Shown here in pieces: positions 61,885 to 64,000 of a stretch of DNA of 64,000 nucleotides. Source of the stretch: Sediminibacterium sp. UBA657. GTDB lineage: Bacteria > Bacteroidota > Bacteroidia > Chitinophagales > Chitinophagaceae. Position numbers and translations under genes: made by a program. The DNA lies in NCBI GenBank assembly GCA_002299885.1, contig DBOB01000016.1:1-64000 (forward strand). The letters are read 5' to 3'. The first letter of the stretch is position 1, and each line of letters begins with the position of its first letter. A model generated the notes under the pieces. It made no database searches. It was not told the DNA's origin and was given only the letters and a program-made list of their open reading frames with translations.

Positions 61885-61892
61885 CAAAGGTA
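61885..61892 (-). promoter_or_regulatory. Putative -7 element TACCTTTG for the aminotransferase-rpoN run
   Basis: Minus-strand TACCTTTG matches TAnnTTTG, 23 bases before the ATG at 61862. Confidence 0.5.
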
Positions 61893-61955
61893 GTTTAAAA
61901 AATGAAAATTGAGGGTTTTTCCGTATTTTGCGTTCCTAAAAAAAGACTAGAACCC

Positions 61956-62366
61956 ATGGAGTATAACAAATTGATTTCCGTTTCAGGCATGTCAGGTTTA
62001 TTTGAATTATTAACGAGCAAAAGTGATGGCGCTATTGCTAGATCCCTAGAGACGAATGTCACCCAATTCATCAGTTCTAGAGCCTACCAATTCTCTCATT
62101 TAGAGAGCATTGAAGTGTTTACCACCAAAGAGAATGTGTTTTTGGCAGAAGTATTTATTGAGATGGGTAAATCAAAAGAAGTCCTTCCGAATGAAAAAGA
62201 TGCAAAAGCCACTCAAGCCTACTTTAAGAAAGTATTCCCTAACATGGATTTTGAGCGTGTATATGCCAGCGATATGAAGAAAATGGTGAAGTGGTTTGCA
62301 CAATTACAAGAACATAAAGTGACCCCAACCTTACCTGAACTGGATGAGGAGGACACAGAAGCATAA
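61956..62366 (+). CDS. DUF5606 protein
   Basis: 136 residues from the ATG at 61956 (MEYNKLISVSGMSGLFELL); a longer frame to 61902 reaches back over the promoter region and lacks resemblance. The N-terminal strand-helix pattern SGMSGLFELLTSKSDGAIARSLET and the later FLAEVFIEMGKSK and FPNMDFERVYASDMKKMVKWF fit DUF5606, a family confined to Bacteroidota. The acidic tail (ELDEEDTEA) is normal. Function unknown; cytoplasmic, no signal peptide. Divergent from the aminotransferase gene and followed by a strong terminator. Confidence 0.82.
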   Translation: MEYNKLISVSGMSGLFELLTSKSDGAIARSLETNVTQFISSRAYQFSHLESIEVFTTKENVFLAEVFIEMGKSKEVLPNEKDAKATQAYFKKVFPNMDFERVYASDMKKMVKWFAQLQEHKVTPTLPELDEEDTEA

Positions 62367-62375
62367 GACTCATTT

Positions 62376-62412
62376 AAAAAAAGGCTTACCAATTTTCGGT
62401 AAGCCTTTTTTT
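62376..62412 (+). terminator. Rho-independent terminator after DUF5606
   Basis: 15-bp perfect stem (62376-62390 with 62398-62412), core GGCTTACC/GGTAAGCC, loop of 7 bases, run of seven T. Confidence 0.87.
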
Positions 62413-62441
62413 ATACTTAAATTGCCCTATATAAATTCGAT

Positions 62442-64000
62442 ATGAAAAAAATAGTTTTAGGTGTTTTATTATTAGCAGGATTGGCCACTAGCATTCAGGC
62501 ACAAAAAATGAGTGAAAAAAAATGGGTTAGAAAACAATTTTCTGCCTTAAACTTGAATGAAAAGATTGGCCAGTTGATGGTCATTAGAGCACATAGCAAC
62601 TGGTCACAAGATAAACTTGACTCAATTTCAAACTTAATTCAACAATACAATGTTGGTGGACTTTGCTTTTTTCAAGGCGGTCCTGTTCGACAAGCTTTAC
62701 AAACCAATGCTTATCAAAGTATTGCTAAAACACCTTTATTCATTGCCATAGACGCAGAATGGGGATTAGGTATGCGCTTAGATAGTGTGGAGTCTTTCCC
62801 AAGACAACTTTCGATGGGTGCATTTGCTTCAAGCAATTCAGTGTACCAAATGGGTGCGGCCATTGCAGCACAATTAAAAAGATTGGGCATTCAAATTAAT
62901 TATGGTCCAGTAGTTGATGTCAATAATAATCCATCAAATCCTGTCATCAATGATCGTAGTTTTGGTCAGAGTAAAGCACAGGTGATTCAACAAGGTATTG
63001 CGTATATGAAAGGCATGCAAGACAATGGTATCATGGCCACTGCCAAGCATTTCCCAGGACATGGAGACGTGAATGTGGATTCACATTTTGATTTGCCTGT
63101 CATTAATAAGTCAAAAGCAGAGTTGGATAGCCTAGAACTTGTCCCATTCAAAGCATTGATCGATGCAGGCATTGAATCCATCATGGTGGCACATTTATCG
63201 GTTCCTGCAATTGATGATAGACCAAAATATGCCACTTCTATCTCTCCAAATGCAGTGAATGGATTATTGAAAAAAGAGTTGGGTTTTAAAGGTATTAGTG
63301 TGACGGATGCGATGGATATGAAGGCAATTGCGAATTACTTCCCTCAAGGAGAAGCTAATGTACAAGCCATTCTTGCAGGAAACGACATGTTATGTTTACC
63401 GGGTGATCTTGGACAATCTATTAAAAAAATCAGATCAGCTATTAAAGAAAGAAGGCTTAAGCGTTCTGATATCAATGCAAGAGTTAAAAAAATATTAACC
63501 GCTAAATATAAACACGGATTAGACCTCCCACAACAAATTGATACCAACAATATTATTGCAGACTTGAACCAATCTGTAGGTACCATCAATGCTGAAATGG
63601 CGCAACAATCCCTTACATTTTTAAGGGCCACAAATAGTCCAATCTTAAACAATAAGACCGCCTATATTGCCTTTAATGCAAAGGCAGCTAATGTATTTAC
63701 AGCTGCAATTTCAAGTGCATATGGTGTAAAAATTTTCTATACAAATGGTAAAGATGCGAATGAATTGGCAATGATCAATGATAGCTTAAAAGCATATGAT
63801 CAAGTGATTGTTGGCCTGCATGGATATAGCCGAAGACCTGCAAATCATTTTGAACTACCAGCAGCCACTTTAGATTTCTTAAACCAAAAAGGGCATGAAA
63901 ATTGGATACATTTAATTTTTGGAAACCCTTATGCTGTTGGAGACTTTAATACAATCAATAATATTTTATTTGCTTTTGAAGATACAAAATACAGTCACGC
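62442..64000 (+). CDS. Glycoside hydrolase family 3 beta-N-acetylglucosaminidase, 3' truncated
   Basis: Starts at 62442 with a signal peptide (MKKIVLGVLLLAGLATSIQAQ) and stays open to the window end, about 519 codons. The (beta/alpha)8 domain has KIGQLMVIR, AIDAEWGLGMRL, the catalytic-loop motif KHFPGHGDVNVDSH with K202/H203, and the nucleophile D289 in VTDAMDMKAI. The His-loop KHFPGHGD places it among NagZ-type GH3 enzymes rather than plant-type beta-glucosidases. It should cut GlcNAc from muropeptides or related sugars in the periplasm. Residues past ~380 begin a second domain; many Bacteroidota homologs continue with a beta-lactamase-like domain, which lies outside this window if present. 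Confidence 0.9.
   Translation, partial: MKKIVLGVLLLAGLATSIQAQKMSEKKWVRKQFSALNLNEKIGQLMVIRAHSNWSQDKLDSISNLIQQYNVGGLCFFQGGPVRQALQTNAYQSIAKTPLFIAIDAEWGLGMRLDSVESFPRQLSMGAFASSNSVYQMGAAIAAQLKRLGIQINYGPVVDVNNNPSNPVINDRSFGQSKAQVIQQGIAYMKGMQDNGIMATAKHFPGHGDVNVDSHFDLPVINKSKAELDSLELVPFKALIDAGIESIMVAHLSVPAIDDRPKYATSISPNAVNGLLKKELGFKGISVTDAMDMKAIANYFPQGEANVQAILAGNDMLCLPGDLGQSIKKIRSAIKERRLKRSDINARVKKILTAKYKHGLDLPQQIDTNNIIADLNQSVGTINAEMAQQSLTFLRATNSPILNNKTAYIAFNAKAANVFTAAISSAYGVKIFYTNGKDANELAMINDSLKAYDQVIVGLHGYSRRPANHFELPAATLDFLNQKGHENWIHLIFGNPYAVGDFNTINNILFAFEDTKYSH

Noticed and set aside
1..64000. tRNA, rRNA, CRISPR, insertion sequences, prophage, toxin-antitoxin or restriction systems
   Set aside because: I looked in all gaps and at all gene products; the gaps are under ~180 bases and hold promoters and terminators, there are no spaced direct repeats other than the H1-like coding repeats, and no transposase, integrase or defence-type protein is encoded.

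Overview
The window is a gene-dense, AT-rich stretch of a Bacteroidota chromosome, most likely a member of the Chitinophagaceae. The evidence for this is the pair of gliding-type genes (gldB-like lipoprotein, gldA-like ATPase), the fused alpha-beta 2-oxoacid dehydrogenase E1, DUF5606, giant Asp-box (VPS10-like) secreted proteins, and repeated use of the Bacteroidota -7 promoter element TAnnTTTG in place of Shine-Dalgarno-led starts. The genus is inference. About 51 genes are present. No rRNA, tRNA, CRISPR array, insertion sequence, prophage or defence island was seen. No gene-free stretch exceeds about 180 bases, so every gap is short promoter or terminator DNA.

Layout. 1-4.4 kb: 3' end of a YifB/ComM AAA+ ATPase, a CoA-binding protein, a lysine/alanine-repeat histone-H1-like protein and a secreted zinc metalloprotease. 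4.4-7.7 kb: pyruvate dehydrogenase E2 and isocitrate dehydrogenase. 7.8-12.3 kb: apaG, gldB-like lipoprotein, glutamine-dependent NAD synthetase, and a DUF1343 (NamZ-type) secreted enzyme. 12.4-18.8 kb: two tandem ~1050-residue secreted Asp-box proteins. 18.9-25.9 kb: thiolase, pyrD, an MBL hydrolase, a PhoB/PhoR-like two-component pair, galE and prfA. 25.9-32.7 kb: dipeptidase, fused E1, Bax-inhibitor-like membrane protein, polysaccharide deacetylase and an orphan KorA. 32.6-38.0 kb (minus strand): nth, divIC, eno, a GldA-type ATPase, a small membrane protein and an MFS carrier with a large insertion. 38.1-43.0 kb: acs, a POT peptide transporter, purD. 43.1-49.7 kb: the cell-shape cluster mreB-mreC-mreD-mrdA-rodA followed by an MBL hydrolase. 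49.7-56.0 kb: AlkA-type glycosylase, a SnoaL/DUF4440 protein, an M23 peptidase with a coupled small membrane protein, alaS and a TlpA-like thioredoxin lipoprotein. 56.1-64 kb: a minus-strand run aminotransferase > rpoN > PAP2-like > RND exporter, then DUF5606 and a GH3 glucosaminidase that runs off the window end.

Central carbon metabolism (PDH E2, fused E1, IDH, enolase, Acs, thiolase, KorA) and envelope biogenesis (MreBCD-PBP2-RodA, M23, NamZ, GH3, deacetylase, DivIC) dominate. Compact punctuation is a theme: convergent genes share stop-codon bases or one bidirectional terminator, and TAATG stop/start overlaps couple neighbours. I found no clear new biological system. The best leads are the tandem Asp-box proteins, the MFS/small protein/ABC ATPase run with its insertion domain, the NAD-type signature in the isocitrate dehydrogenase, and the orphan KorA.
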